From Desulfobacter vibrioformis DSM 8776 (lineage in GTDB: Bacteria > Desulfobacterota > Desulfobacteria > Desulfobacterales > Desulfobacteraceae): a DNA stretch of 64,000 bases. The notes beneath the pieces were generated by a model, which had not been told where the DNA came from, made no database searches, and saw only the letters and a list, made by a program, of their open reading frames with translations. Positions 11,110 to 20,039 of this stretch are shown one piece after another. The number at the start of each line of letters is the position of its first letter. Position 1 is the first letter of the stretch. The stretch lies in NCBI RefSeq assembly GCF_000745975.1, contig NZ_JQKJ01000022.1, forward strand, positions 1 through 64,000, in the 5' to 3' direction. The translations under genes and the position numbers were made by a program.

Positions 11110-11117
11110 TCTTATTT

Positions 11118-11184
11118 AAACGAAAAGTCACCCATCTGCGGCGTTGCAAAAAAATCTGCATCTGGGCAACTTTTCGCTCAAACA
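11118..11184. repeat. dispersed palindromic repeat, copy 1
   Basis: About 66 bp with imperfect terminal inverted repeats (AAACGAAAAG... and ...CTTTTCGCTCAAAC when the ends are compared) between two convergent genes. It is the reverse complement of a related 70-bp unit at 24449-24518, with roughly 85 percent identity by eye. It looks like a REP/MITE-type element. Confidence 0.8.
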
Positions 11185-11202
11185 CCGATATCTGCTCAGA
11201 CT

Positions 11203-12009
11203 CTATTTATCCGGCCAGTCTGGGTCTGCCGGGATATTATAAAGGTCTAGGGTATTTCTAAACACGGCAGAGGCCAGCTGGTCCGGGTCTTCTCCGCGCA
11301 CCCGGGCAAGACAATCCATCACGGACCGGACAAACGCGGGTTCGTTGCGCCGGTATTTGTTTTTCTGAGGCTTGGGCGTCAAATACGGGGCGTCGGTCTC
11401 TATGAGCAGCCGGTCCCGGGGAATCAAAGGGACAATGCTGCGCAGGTACTCCCCTCGCTGGAGAATGGTAAGAATACCAGTAATGCCGATATAATATCCT
11501 AAATCAAGGTAATTAAACATCTCTTCTTTTGTGCCGGAAAAACAGTGAACCACTCCTTTTCTGGACTTGGGTCCGTCTGATTTCACGATCTCATAAAACC
11601 GCCCCCTGGAATCCCGTTCATGGAAAATCAGCGGCAGGTCCAGGTTCCCGGCCAGGGCAAGCTGGGCCGAAAAACAAGCTTCCTGGTCTTCCTGTGGTGA
11701 AAACATGCGGTTGAAATCCAGCCCGGCTTCCCCCCAGGCCTTGACGCAGTCATGGGTCAGGGCCAGGTGTCGAAGTTCATTGAGCACCTGGGCAGAACAC
11801 TGAACCGCATCATGGGGATGAACCCCCACAGACGTATAAACATGATCGAACCGGGATGCGATATCTATGGCCTTTTGGGAGGTGGTCCTGTCAATTCCGA
11901 CCACCATCACGGCCAGGCCCCCCTCCTGGCGGGATCTATCCATGACCTGGGCCAGATCATTATCATAGCATTTATCATTAATATGGCAATGGGAGTCAAA
12001 AAGAATCAT
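11203..12009 (-). CDS. tatD: TatD-family metal-dependent deoxyribonuclease
   Basis: A 268-residue TIM-barrel metallohydrolase. Ligand motifs are H-C-H at residues 7-9, 'WGEAGLDF' (Glu), 'IFHERDSRG' (His), 'VVHCFSGTKEE' (His) and 'LLIETDAPYLTP' (Asp). TatD proteins are 3'-5' DNA exonucleases linked to DNA repair and turnover and, despite the name, not required for Tat export. An AGGAAT site lies before the ATG. It is the usual stand-alone length. Divergent from the ftsE operon. Confidence 0.9.
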   Translation of the reverse strand: MILFDSHCHINDKCYDNDLAQVMDRSRQEGGLAVMVVGIDRTTSQKAIDIASRFDHVYTSVGVHPHDAVQCSAQVLNELRHLALTHDCVKAWGEAGLDFNRMFSPQEDQEACFSAQLALAGNLDLPLIFHERDSRGRFYEIVKSDGPKSRKGVVHCFSGTKEEMFNYLDLGYYIGITGILTILQRGEYLRSIVPLIPRDRLLIETDAPYLTPKPQKNKYRRNEPAFVRSVMDCLARVRGEDPDQLASAVFRNTLDLYNIPADPDWPDK

Positions 12010-12118
12010 TCATCTATTCCTATCCTAGGGGGATTTCCTCTCCTCTTTCTGAAAAGCAAACTTAAGTTTGCAGCAAAATACCCATAGACGTCAAAATATT
12101 AAGCAGGTGTAAAATTTT

Positions 12119-12169
12119 TAAGCCTTCACTGATTTGGAAGAAGCCGGTTTACGGGTTCAGTGAAGGCTT
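12119..12169. promoter_or_regulatory. long-looped inverted repeat between tatD and ftsE
   Basis: Perfect 13-base arms (AAGCCTTCACTGA and its complement) flank a 24-base spacer. It lies between divergent genes, so it is not an obvious terminator of either; a short T-rich stretch follows on the plus strand. It could be an operator or a structured leader. Confidence 0.4.
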
Positions 12170-12272
12170 TGTGTAAGAAAAACTGTTTTCAGCACTCCTT
12201 GACACAGGCGGTTTATATCAGTAAATTCAATGGCAGTCAATTATCCCTAAAAGACCACAAGGCAAATCCCAG

Positions 12273-12971
12273 ATGAGGGCCAATAGCGGAAAAGCTAATA
12301 TTATCAGGCTGTTTAATGTGACCAAGCGCTACGGCGGCAAGCTGGCCTTAAACGACATCACCCTGGATATCGAGCCCGGTGAGTTCATTTTTATTTCCGG
12401 GCCTTCCGGGGCCGGCAAATCCACCTTGCTCAAAGTTTTATACCTGGCCGAACGGGTGTCCGAAGGACAGATTCTGATTGACGGCATGAATCTGGCACGG
12501 ATTTCATCGGCAAAACTGCCTTTTCTGCGGCGCCGTTTCGGCATGGTGTTCCAGGATTTCAAGCTGATCCCCAACCGCACCGTGTTTGAAAATGTTGCCC
12601 TGGTACTCAGGGTTGCCGGAGAAAAACCGTCCTACATCAAAAAAAAGGTAATGCACGTGCTCAGGGTCACGGGCATGGAAAAAAAAGCCAATCACCTGCC
12701 GCAGCCCCTGTCGGGCGGAGAACAGCAGCGGGTGGCGGTGGCAAGGGCGGTGGTGGGCGAACCATCCATTATCCTTGCAGATGAACCCACAGGCAGCCTG
12801 GACAGAGAATCTGCCCAGCGTGTGCTTGATCTGCTTTTAGGATATCATCAAAACGGGGCCACCATTCTCATGGCCAGCCATAACATAGAGCAGATGAACC
12901 GGTTTAGTAAAGGACGAAATATCATCCTGGAAGACGGAACGCTTAAAGGGATATCAACCATTCTATGCTGA
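12273..12971 (+). CDS. ftsE: cell division ATP-binding protein FtsE
   Basis: The ATPase of the FtsEX complex, which in divisome-bearing bacteria couples ATP hydrolysis to activation of septal peptidoglycan hydrolases. Walker A is 'GPSGAGKST', the Q-loop '[10 protein letters not shown]', the signature '[14 protein letters not shown]' and Walker B '[12 protein letters not shown]', followed by the switch His in 'MASHN'. Its 232 residues are normal for FtsE. First gene of a five-gene unit with ftsX, an EnvC-like gene, ctpA and a deacetylase; ftsX starts 19 bases after its stop. Confidence 0.95.
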   Translation: MRANSGKANIIRLFNVTKRYGGKLALNDITLDIEPGEFIFISGPSGAGKSTLLKVLYLAERVSEGQILIDGMNLARISSAKLPFLRRRFGMVFQDFKLIPNRTVFENVALVLRVAGEKPSYIKKKVMHVLRVTGMEKKANHLPQPLSGGEQQRVAVARAVVGEPSIILADEPTGSLDRESAQRVLDLLLGYHQNGATILMASHNIEQMNRFSKGRNIILEDGTLKGISTILC

Positions 12972-12990
12972 AGAAAAATTCGATTGCGAT

Positions 12991-13866
12991 ATGATGCGAT
13001 TTTTAAATAAAGTCAGGACAGATATCCGGTCCAACCGATTTTTAAACATAATCACCATCATGACCATTGCCCTTTCCATTCTTCTGGTATCGGTTTTCAT
13101 TCTTTTTTTTGAAAACGCCAGCCGGATCCTTTCTGCGTGGAATCATGGCGGACGGGCCATGGTTTACTTAAGCGATTCTTTCACCCCGGCCATGCTGCCC
13201 AATGTAAAAGAACAACTTATCTCCATGGGCAGCATTGAGAAAATGGTATTTATACCCAAAACCCAGGCCCTGGAACGGCTGAAAAAAGAGATGGGATCAA
13301 AAATCCAGTTTCTGTCGACGCTTCAGGAAAATCCCCTCCCCGACGCCATTGAGATTACCATGACCGCCCATTCAAGCTTTGAGCAGATTCAAAAGGCAGC
13401 CGCCCGGATTGAGGCCTTGGACATTGTGGATACCGTAGAGTACGGACAGGGATGGCTGGGCCGCTTCCTCAAGCTGTTCAATCTTTTCAAAATGACCGGG
13501 TATGCCATGAGTGGTCTGTTTTTAATGATTGCCTTGTTCATTACGGCCAATACTGTACGCCTGGCCTTTTATGCCAGGCAGACCGAAGTGGAAATCATGC
13601 GCCTGGTGGGTGCCACGGACGGATTTATCAAAACCCCTTTTTACGTTGAAGGGCTCCTCCAGGGATTTATAGGCGGGGTTCTGGGCATGATCATCCTTTT
13701 AGCAGGATATCTGACACTGTCTTCCGGCATTTCCAGGAACCTGGACGCCTATGTTTATCTGGATATTCATTTTCTTTCCTGGCAGGCCGTGGCAATAATT
13801 TTATTTTCCAGTACCTTTTTAGGTTGGTTCGGATGTTTCATTTCCTTGAAACAGATTTTAAAATAA
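12991..13866 (+). CDS. ftsX: cell division protein FtsX
   Basis: The membrane subunit of FtsEX. A cytoplasmic basic N-terminus precedes TM1 (about 20-42), then a periplasmic domain of about 120 residues that in E. coli binds EnvC, then three further membrane helices with the FtsX/MacB core motif 'ANTVRLAFYARQTEVEIMRLVGATDGFIKTPFYVEGLLQGFIGG'. Its 291 residues are normal. The 3' end overlaps the EnvC-like gene, which fits coupled synthesis of the two interacting proteins. Confidence 0.95.
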   Translation: MMRFLNKVRTDIRSNRFLNIITIMTIALSILLVSVFILFFENASRILSAWNHGGRAMVYLSDSFTPAMLPNVKEQLISMGSIEKMVFIPKTQALERLKKEMGSKIQFLSTLQENPLPDAIEITMTAHSSFEQIQKAAARIEALDIVDTVEYGQGWLGRFLKLFNLFKMTGYAMSGLFLMIALFITANTVRLAFYARQTEVEIMRLVGATDGFIKTPFYVEGLLQGFIGGVLGMIILLAGYLTLSSGISRNLDAYVYLDIHFLSWQAVAIILFSSTFLGWFGCFISLKQILK

Positions 13867-15329
13867 GGCCTTTCTTTTTTGCCTGTATTACGGCTGTTGC
13901 CGTCATTTTTGGCCTGGCAGATCTGTGTTGCGCACAAGTCCTGTATAAGGGCAAAATCAATGCAGCCAAGCTCAATATCCGCTCCGGGCCGGATAACAGC
14001 TCTCCAGTGGTGGTGGTTCTCAACAAAGGCGAACGGGTTGATGTCCTGGAAATGAAAGGTGGCGTCGGCGGCTGGCTGACGATAGAGTACAAGGGGTTGA
14101 CAGGATATATCAGAAACCGGAGCCGCTATATTCTTTTAAAACCGGTGTCTTCGCATCCAAAGCAAAAGCAGAACCCGCCACCAACGACTACTCCGCCAGC
14201 AAAAACGCCGGACAACATCATAAAAAACAAGCCGGAGTTCCAGAAGGAGACGACCGGAACAGATCAAGCCGGACAAGAGGCCATTGCAAGGCAAATCCGT
14301 GAAGAGAACCAGAAAGTCAAAGAATTCTCCCAGCAGGAGATGCTGATTCTTGACGGACTTAACGAAATTGATATGGCCCTGAACCGGGCACGGATAAACG
14401 CCCGGGACCTCAGGCGCGATGCCATTGCCATTTCCCAGGAAATTGAAAAAACACAGGCGCGCATTGCAAACCTGAACAAATCAATGGAAAGCACTCGGGA
14501 CTATGCCGGAAAACGCCTGAATGCCCTTTTCCGCATGCATATGATGGGCCGCCTTGAAATGGTCGGCCCCCCGTCGTCTCTGTTTAATTTTGTCATCACC
14601 CAGAATGCGCTTAAAAAAGTGGTAACATCGGATTTTGCCCTGCTGGATAAACAGGCCCGGGACATGAATGAACTCAGCAAGCTTGAACAGGATTTGAACA
14701 GTCAGCACAAGCTGAAATCAGGCCTGCAGGAAGAATTGGCCTATGAGATTGAAATCCGTAAAAAAGAGACCCTTAAAAAGGAAGAAATCCTTATGGATAT
14801 CAGGCGCCGCAAGCGCCTGTCCCTGGCAGCCATGGACTCCCTTGAAGCATCGGCCAGGGCCCTGGACCAGACCATATCCGCCATGGAGCCTCCGGCCGGT
14901 TCCTTTTGTGTGAAAACCACCTTTGCCGAACAGAAAGGCCGCCTCAAGCCTCCGGTAAAGGGTATAATTCTTTCAAAATTTGGCACCAAACGCAAAGACG
15001 ACTACAACGCCTTCACATTTCAAACCGGAATTGATATAAAGGCGGAACGGGGTACGCCCGTGAAAAACGTTTTCAGCGGTGAAGTCATGTTTGCCCAGTG
15101 GCTCAAGGGATACGGAAACCTGATGATCATCAACCATGGAAACAATTATTATACCCTTTACGCCCATGTGGAAGAGCTGTACAAAAAAAAGGGCGAGCGG
15201 GTGGACACTGGAGAAGTTATCGGCACGGCAGGAGACACCGGCTCCATCAAAGGCCCGTGCCTTCATTTTGAGGTCCGTCACCATGGCAAACCCGTCGACC
15301 CCCTCAAATGGCTGGAAAAAGGAGCATGA
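13833..15329 (+). CDS. envC: EnvC-like murein hydrolase activator (SH3b, coiled coil, degenerate LytM)
   Basis: A secreted protein with an N-terminal signal segment, an SH3b domain (about residues 35-100, 'AKLNIRSGPDNSSPVVVVLNKGE'), a Pro/Lys linker, a long coiled coil (about 140-345) and a C-terminal M23/LytM domain. The LytM zinc ligands are changed: the H-x-x-x-D motif reads Q-T-G-I-D and the H-x-H motif reads C-L-H. That loss is the hallmark of EnvC-type activators, which stimulate amidases instead of cutting peptidoglycan, and the location behind ftsEX supports it. The ATG at 13833 is used; a TTG lies 9 bases earlier. The added SH3b domain is not in E. coli EnvC. Confidence 0.88.
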   Translation: MFHFLETDFKIRPFFFACITAVAVIFGLADLCCAQVLYKGKINAAKLNIRSGPDNSSPVVVVLNKGERVDVLEMKGGVGGWLTIEYKGLTGYIRNRSRYILLKPVSSHPKQKQNPPPTTTPPAKTPDNIIKNKPEFQKETTGTDQAGQEAIARQIREENQKVKEFSQQEMLILDGLNEIDMALNRARINARDLRRDAIAISQEIEKTQARIANLNKSMESTRDYAGKRLNALFRMHMMGRLEMVGPPSSLFNFVITQNALKKVVTSDFALLDKQARDMNELSKLEQDLNSQHKLKSGLQEELAYEIEIRKKETLKKEEILMDIRRRKRLSLAAMDSLEASARALDQTISAMEPPAGSFCVKTTFAEQKGRLKPPVKGIILSKFGTKRKDDYNAFTFQTGIDIKAERGTPVKNVFSGEVMFAQWLKGYGNLMIINHGNNYYTLYAHVEELYKKKGERVDTGEVIGTAGDTGSIKGPCLHFEVRHHGKPVDPLKWLEKGA

Positions 15330-15332
15330 CAA

Positions 15333-16643
15333 ATGAAAAAAACGAATTGGGTCGAATTGATACAGTTCTGGATGACTGCTGCTGTGATTCTGATGCTGAC
15401 TGCGGGTTCAGTGTATGGAGCTGAAGAAAAAACCTATGAAGCCTTAAAACTGTTTGCCGACGTCCTGGAAGAACTTGAAAATAACTATGTGGACGAGGTC
15501 AAGCCCGAAGAGCTGGTACGCAATGCCATAATGGGTATGGTGGGCAATCTTGATCCCCATTCCAGCTTCATGCCCCCTGATGCCTTTGAGGATCTGCAGG
15601 ATGATACGAAAGGGGAGTTTTCCGGTATCGGCATTGTCATTACCATGAAAGACGGCATTCTTACTGTTGTCTCCCCCATTGAAGGCACCCCTGCCTACGA
15701 GGCCGGCATCACCGCCGGGGACATCATTGTCAAAATTGATGATGTATCCACCAAGGATATAGCCATGTGGGAATCGGTAAAAAAAATGAGAGGGCCACGG
15801 TATGAGCAGGTTACAATAACAATCATCCGGGAAGGGGCACCAGCCCCCCTGGTCTTTACGCTCAAGCGGGACATGATCCCCATGACCAGTGTGCGTTCGG
15901 CCATACCGGCACCGGGTTTCGGGTATTTAAGAATCACCAATTTCAGAATGAACACCCTGGATGATGTGGTAGAACAGTTGTCAGAACTGGAGAAGCAGGA
16001 AAACGGCCTTAAAGGCCTGATCATTGACCTTAGGGACAATCCGGGAGGGCTGCTGGATCAGGCGATCCGAATTTCCGATCTGTTTATAGACAAGGGAATT
16101 ATCGTTTCCATTAAGGGACGCATTAAAAAAAACAACCAGGAATTCAAGGCCCATCCCAATTTCCCGGAACGCAACTACCCGATTGTCACGCTTATCAACG
16201 GCGGTTCTGCGTCAGCTTCCGAAATTGTGGCAGGAGCCCTTAAAGACAATTCCCGGTCCCTGATCCTAGGCACAACATCCTTTGGTAAAGGGTCGGTCCA
16301 GACCGTGCGGCCACTTAACAAAGACGGATTCGGGCTTAAATATACCATTGCCCGGTACTACACGCCCAGCGGTCATTCCATCCAGGCCAAGGGTATCCAG
16401 CCGGACATCCGGGTGGAGCCGGGAACCGTAGAGCAAGCCCCCAAAGATGATTCTGCCTTTGACCTGATACTCAAAGAAAAAGATTTAAAAAACAGCCTTA
16501 AACCCGAAGAAGAGGCTAAAAATAAGAAAAAAACCCAAAAAGATGCTGAAATTGAAAAACTTAATAAAGATATCCAGGTAAAGCGCGCACTTGATATTCT
16601 CATCAGCTATGGTGTGTTCAGTAAAATAAATGGCACCAACTAA
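15333..16643 (+). CDS. ctpA: carboxy-terminal processing protease (S41)
   Basis: A periplasmic serine protease that trims or degrades envelope proteins. A signal sequence (residues 1-29, ending 'GSVYGA') precedes an N-terminal helical domain ('NLDPHSSFMPP'), a PDZ domain (about 95-170, 'FSGIGIVIT'), and the S41 core with 'LRDNPGGLLDQA', the nucleophile in 'NGGSASASEIVAGAL' and the general-base Lys in 'TSFGKGSVQTV'. The C-terminus carries a Lys/Glu-rich tail. It starts 3 bases after the EnvC-like gene. In other bacteria, CtpA homologues control peptidoglycan hydrolases, which fits this cluster. Confidence 0.95.
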   Translation: MKKTNWVELIQFWMTAAVILMLTAGSVYGAEEKTYEALKLFADVLEELENNYVDEVKPEELVRNAIMGMVGNLDPHSSFMPPDAFEDLQDDTKGEFSGIGIVITMKDGILTVVSPIEGTPAYEAGITAGDIIVKIDDVSTKDIAMWESVKKMRGPRYEQVTITIIREGAPAPLVFTLKRDMIPMTSVRSAIPAPGFGYLRITNFRMNTLDDVVEQLSELEKQENGLKGLIIDLRDNPGGLLDQAIRISDLFIDKGIIVSIKGRIKKNNQEFKAHPNFPERNYPIVTLINGGSASASEIVAGALKDNSRSLILGTTSFGKGSVQTVRPLNKDGFGLKYTIARYYTPSGHSIQAKGIQPDIRVEPGTVEQAPKDDSAFDLILKEKDLKNSLKPEEEAKNKKKTQKDAEIEKLNKDIQVKRALDILISYGVFSKINGTN

Positions 16644-17874
16644 ATCCACAGGCGGTACAAAAAAAAACCAGGGCAAAAAAGCTCCTGCCTCCCCAAAAGC
16701 ACCCAAAGCCGCCAAAAAGACGAGCACGAGAACAAAATCGGGAACGGCTAGAAAGACCGGAGCAAAGAGACCTGGTAAGAAAAAAAGTCCCGGGGTTCTC
16801 CATGAGTTGAAAAAAACGATTCTGGGCATTGCCATTCTTGTAGCGGTCTGTTTGACAGCGGCCATGCTGATTGATATTTTTGTTAACGCTGGTCGTTCCG
16901 TAGCCCCGGAAGTCCAGACAACGGACAGAAAAGAGCCCCCGGTGACCCAGCCGCAGGTTCCGGCCCCGGCGACGGCACCCCGCCCAAAGCCCCTGCCCCC
17001 GGCAATAAAGGACCAGTCGGCCATTGAACCGAAAAACATAACCAGAGTCGAAGGCCTTAAAGAAAAAGAGCATACTCCAGGCAAAAGCGGTATGACCGGG
17101 ACACCCGTGCTCAAAAAGGACTCTAAAATTGTCTATGAAGTGTATGATGATGTAACGCCCACACCTCCTAAAAAGATTGTGCCGCCCCCAAAAAATAACG
17201 TTATGCCCCAGATTGCCATTATCATTGATGATATCGGATATGACAAAAATCTGGCCGTGGGTCTGTTCAACATAGATAAGAATATTACCTTTTCCATTCT
17301 GCCCTTTTCTCCTGCCGGAACCCAGCTTGCCCACAGTCTGTCGGCAAAAGGGGCGGAACTGATGCTGCATCTTCCCATGGAACCGACCCAGTACCCCAAG
17401 GTCAACCCCGGGCCAGGGGCGTTATTGTCTTCCATGTCCCCGGATGAGCTTTTGGCCCAGCTTCGAAAGGACATCCATGCGGTTCCCGGCACGGTGGGAG
17501 CAAACAACCACATGGGTTCCAGACTCACGGCGGATTCAGACAAAATGAACCAGATTTTCACGGTACTCAAAAAAAACAATCTGTTTTTTATTGATTCCAG
17601 GACATCTCCTGAATCCAAAGGAGAGCAGTCCGCCCGTATATTTCAGCTTAAATTTTCCCACAGGGATGTGTTTCTGGATAATTTCCAGGATGTTGAATAC
17701 ATTTCAGGCCAGATCGAAAAACTTATCAAGCAGGCCCAGGCCCATGGCAGCGCCATCGGTATCGGCCATCCTCACCAGGCCACCCTTGATGCGCTGAAAC
17801 GCGAACTTCCTAAGCTAGAGAACAAAGTCCGGCTGGTCCCGGCCAGCAGGCTTGTGGAGATACCTTCACGTTAG
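16630..17874 (+). CDS. divergent polysaccharide deacetylase (YibQ family)
   Basis: A 414-residue protein with a Lys/Pro/Ala-rich N-terminal cytoplasmic tail (about 1-55), one membrane helix (about 58-82), a Pro-rich linker and a C-terminal DUF610/YibQ domain: 'IAIIIDDIGYDKNLA', 'LMLHLPMEPTQYPK', 'GANNHMGSRLT', 'FFIDSRTS', 'AIGIGHPHQATLDAL'. The fold resembles NodB deacetylases, and residues D-D, H and H are kept as possible metal ligands. YibQ genes commonly follow envC and ctpA. It overlaps ctpA by 14 bp and ends the unit. The substrate is unknown; peptidoglycan is likely from context. Confidence 0.85.
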   Translation: MAPTKSTGGTKKNQGKKAPASPKAPKAAKKTSTRTKSGTARKTGAKRPGKKKSPGVLHELKKTILGIAILVAVCLTAAMLIDIFVNAGRSVAPEVQTTDRKEPPVTQPQVPAPATAPRPKPLPPAIKDQSAIEPKNITRVEGLKEKEHTPGKSGMTGTPVLKKDSKIVYEVYDDVTPTPPKKIVPPPKNNVMPQIAIIIDDIGYDKNLAVGLFNIDKNITFSILPFSPAGTQLAHSLSAKGAELMLHLPMEPTQYPKVNPGPGALLSSMSPDELLAQLRKDIHAVPGTVGANNHMGSRLTADSDKMNQIFTVLKKNNLFFIDSRTSPESKGEQSARIFQLKFSHRDVFLDNFQDVEYISGQIEKLIKQAQAHGSAIGIGHPHQATLDALKRELPKLENKVRLVPASRLVEIPSR

Positions 17875-17885
17875 GACCGGTGGGG

Positions 17886-18431
17886 TCAGGATAATTCAAG
17901 GTCCTGGTATAATTCCAGGGCCTGATCCACAGGTATCCGCCCGGGAAGCCCGTCTTCAAAGCAGGTAATAAAATGGTTGTTTACAGCGGTTAAAAGGGTA
18001 TTCATCCGGTCAAGATCCAGCATATCAGACCTGTCCAGTTTTTTTATACCCTTGAAATTTTTCGGACAGAAATCCACCAGGGCCCTGCCCTCTTTTTCCA
18101 TGTACAGGGGGTATCCGTGTGTCCTGCAGATGATGGGACGGGCCTCATAAACCATGCAGATATGGTCCACAAGCAGGGGACATTGGCGATCGGCCTGTTC
18201 TGCCTGCTTCAAAATTTTTTCCCGGCAGGGGGCATCCAGGCGACTGAAGGCCCGTGACAAAGCAAATGCTTCAACCGGAAACAAAGACAGGTGTCGGCAA
18301 CACAGATCACACCCTTTTTTGCAGGCAAGCCGGTCTTTATGGACCCGGGCAAGCCTTTGGATGTGTTCATCCACCCGTATAATCAGATCCGTATAATTTT
18401 TCAATAGCGTGTCAAACACATGCTCAGTCAT
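17886..18431 (-). CDS. YkgJ-family cysteine cluster protein
   Basis: A 181-residue soluble protein with the zinc- or iron-chelating pattern C-K-K-G-C-x-x-C-C near residues 36-43, then 'CPLLVDHICMVYEARPIICRTHGYP' and 'FCPKNF'. This eight-cysteine arrangement defines the YkgJ/CxxCxxCC family (PF03692). The biochemical role is not established. It is convergent with the division operon, ending 11 bases from it. Confidence 0.85.
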   Translation of the reverse strand: MTEHVFDTLLKNYTDLIIRVDEHIQRLARVHKDRLACKKGCDLCCRHLSLFPVEAFALSRAFSRLDAPCREKILKQAEQADRQCPLLVDHICMVYEARPIICRTHGYPLYMEKEGRALVDFCPKNFKGIKKLDRSDMLDLDRMNTLLTAVNNHFITCFEDGLPGRIPVDQALELYQDLELS

Positions 18432-18540
18432 TGTGCCCCCTTGTTTTCAGCGTCACTTATATCTTATTTGCCATAAGGGATATATGGAGAGGTTGGAAGA
18501 GTCGATTTTAAGTCGGTGATGGGTTGCATTGGGTCGTAAA

Positions 18541-18576
18541 AATCAAAAAGGACTTACGAAAAACAACCGTAAGCCC
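18541..18576 (-). terminator. intrinsic terminator after tRNA-Val
   Basis: On the minus strand a 9-bp stem (18576-18550, one G-T) with a nine-base A/T loop is followed by TTTTTGATTT, 11 bases beyond the tRNA-Val end. Confidence 0.8.
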
Positions 18577-18586
18577 TTAATTTTTA

Positions 18587-18662
18587 TGGTTGGCACGAGC
18601 GGACTTGAACCGCTGACTTCTACCGTGTCGAGGTAGCACTCTACCAACTGAGTTACGCGCCA
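18587..18662 (-). tRNA. tRNA-Val (anticodon GAC)
   Basis: A 76-nt cloverleaf with encoded CCA. The acceptor stem TGGCGCG pairs with CGTGCCA (T1-A72, one G-T), the D stem is ACTC/GAGT, the anticodon stem CTACC/GGTAG encloses TCGACAC giving anticodon GAC, and the T arm AGCGG/CCGCT is perfect. Position 33, normally T, is C here. It reads valine GTC/GTT codons. Confidence 0.93.
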
Positions 18663-18676
18663 TTAAACTTAGATGG

Positions 18677-18705
18677 CTTTTAACAGATCTGTGAAATTAT
18701 GTCAA
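18677..18705 (-). promoter_or_regulatory. sigma-70-type promoter of tRNA-Val
   Basis: On the minus strand a perfect TTGACA (18705-18700) lies 17 bases from TAAAAG (18682-18677), about 15 bases before the tRNA 5' end. Confidence 0.55.
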
Positions 18706-18716
18706 GAATATTGGCG

Positions 18717-20039
18717 CTATTCTTGCGGTATTTCCTGAACAATTCCCTGGCCGGTCGTGCTGTTGGCTGATCCCTGGAAAGATGTGTCCGGCTGCGGGGT
18801 AATAACGTTTAGACCATCCTGGGGTGACTGCGGGGCAACGTTGCTGTTCGGGGATGCCACAAATCTTATTTTCACCGCATTATCAGAGACCATTGAAACT
18901 TCAATGCCGAATTCTTCAAAGGTCCTCAGCATCACGGCATTGGCAAACTCTGCAGGGGTGCCTTTGTAGCTGACCTCCATAATGGCATGGGAAGATCCAA
19001 GCTCACGGGGCGAAATATCTTCAATCTCTCTGATATCTTTGAGCTGACGTTTCAGGGCAATGAACCGGGCCAGAAAAGTGTCTCCCTCCACATAAAGATC
19101 AAAAGTTCTTTTCTCTTTCATGGCCTGGGCCCAGAACCCTTCAATTTTTTCCGTCAATGCCTGCCCAGCGGTTTCTGCGGCCTGGACAAGTGCCTGGCCT
19201 GCACCCCGGGTATCTATGCTTTTGGCCGTGGCCGTGGAGGTGGTATGGATCACCCCTTTCTGGGAAGCCATATCCAGCACTGTAAATGAAACATCAGCCT
19301 CAAAGGTTTTTTCATTTTCCATCCGGTTGGCGGACTCCTGGGCCAATGCCGTCCCAAGGACGACCATGTCGGCCTTAAGGGCCTGCCCCAGGGCCATGGC
19401 AGCTGTCTGGTCATCCATGGCAGAAAATACAACATTGTAGGCAGCAGGGTCGGGATAATGACTTCCTGTAACCACCAACGGGATACGGGCCTGCTCAAAT
19501 ACGGCTTCCAGGCTTTTTTCCGCAACAGAGGCATAGGGTTGGCCTTCCGGCTGCCACCACCAGCACCGGGGATGCGTATCTTCGGGTCCCTGTTCTGCAA
19601 TGAGTACGAGAACTTTTGGATTGTTCCGGACCGGGTTAAAGATGCCGGCATCACACAGTCGTTTCTCCATAATTTCCAGGCTGATCTTTGATTCCACGCC
19701 CACAAGATATACCCCGTTGTGGACCATGCCATTGATGACCCGGTAAGAGGAGACAAAATCCATGGTATTGGCAAGAAGCCGGTCATAAATAAAGTCAAGA
19801 TTTTCGCCCAGTTTCTGCGGGGATACCATCGTGGCAAATGCACTTTGAACAGCCTTTTCCAGGGCATCTCTCACGGCAGCCTTTTGGGCACCTGACGTAT
19901 CCTGGTCGCTTATTTTATGCTGGCCTGTGGTAATGTGGACACTATCCTGCCGGGCTGCCATTGCCCTGGCCAAGGGAAAACAAAAAATCGCAATGATAAA
20001 TGCAGTCAACAAAAATCGTATTTTGGGTATCATGGTCAT
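18717..20039 (-). CDS. secreted protein, FlgT/LPP20-like N-terminal domain
   Basis: A 440-residue protein with a signal peptide (residues 1-28, hydrophobic core 'FLLTAFIIAIFCFPLARAMA'). The following segment, 'GAQKAAVRDALEKAVQSAFATMVSP', resembles the N-terminal domain of flagellar assembly protein T/LPP20-like envelope proteins; the middle contains a nucleotide-fold-like stretch ('ADMVVLGTALAQ') and the C-terminus is Pro/Gln/Ser-rich. No flagellar gene is nearby, so the flagellar link is only by resemblance. The 4-bp overlap with the polyprenyl synthase gene makes it the last gene of the htpG-rimO unit. Likely periplasmic; function unknown. Confidence 0.6.
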   Translation of the reverse strand: MTMIPKIRFLLTAFIIAIFCFPLARAMAARQDSVHITTGQHKISDQDTSGAQKAAVRDALEKAVQSAFATMVSPQKLGENLDFIYDRLLANTMDFVSSYRVINGMVHNGVYLVGVESKISLEIMEKRLCDAGIFNPVRNNPKVLVLIAEQGPEDTHPRCWWWQPEGQPYASVAEKSLEAVFEQARIPLVVTGSHYPDPAAYNVVFSAMDDQTAAMALGQALKADMVVLGTALAQESANRMENEKTFEADVSFTVLDMASQKGVIHTTSTATAKSIDTRGAGQALVQAAETAGQALTEKIEGFWAQAMKEKRTFDLYVEGDTFLARFIALKRQLKDIREIEDISPRELGSSHAIMEVSYKGTPAEFANAVMLRTFEEFGIEVSMVSDNAVKIRFVASPNSNVAPQSPQDGLNVITPQPDTSFQGSANSTTGQGIVQEIPQE

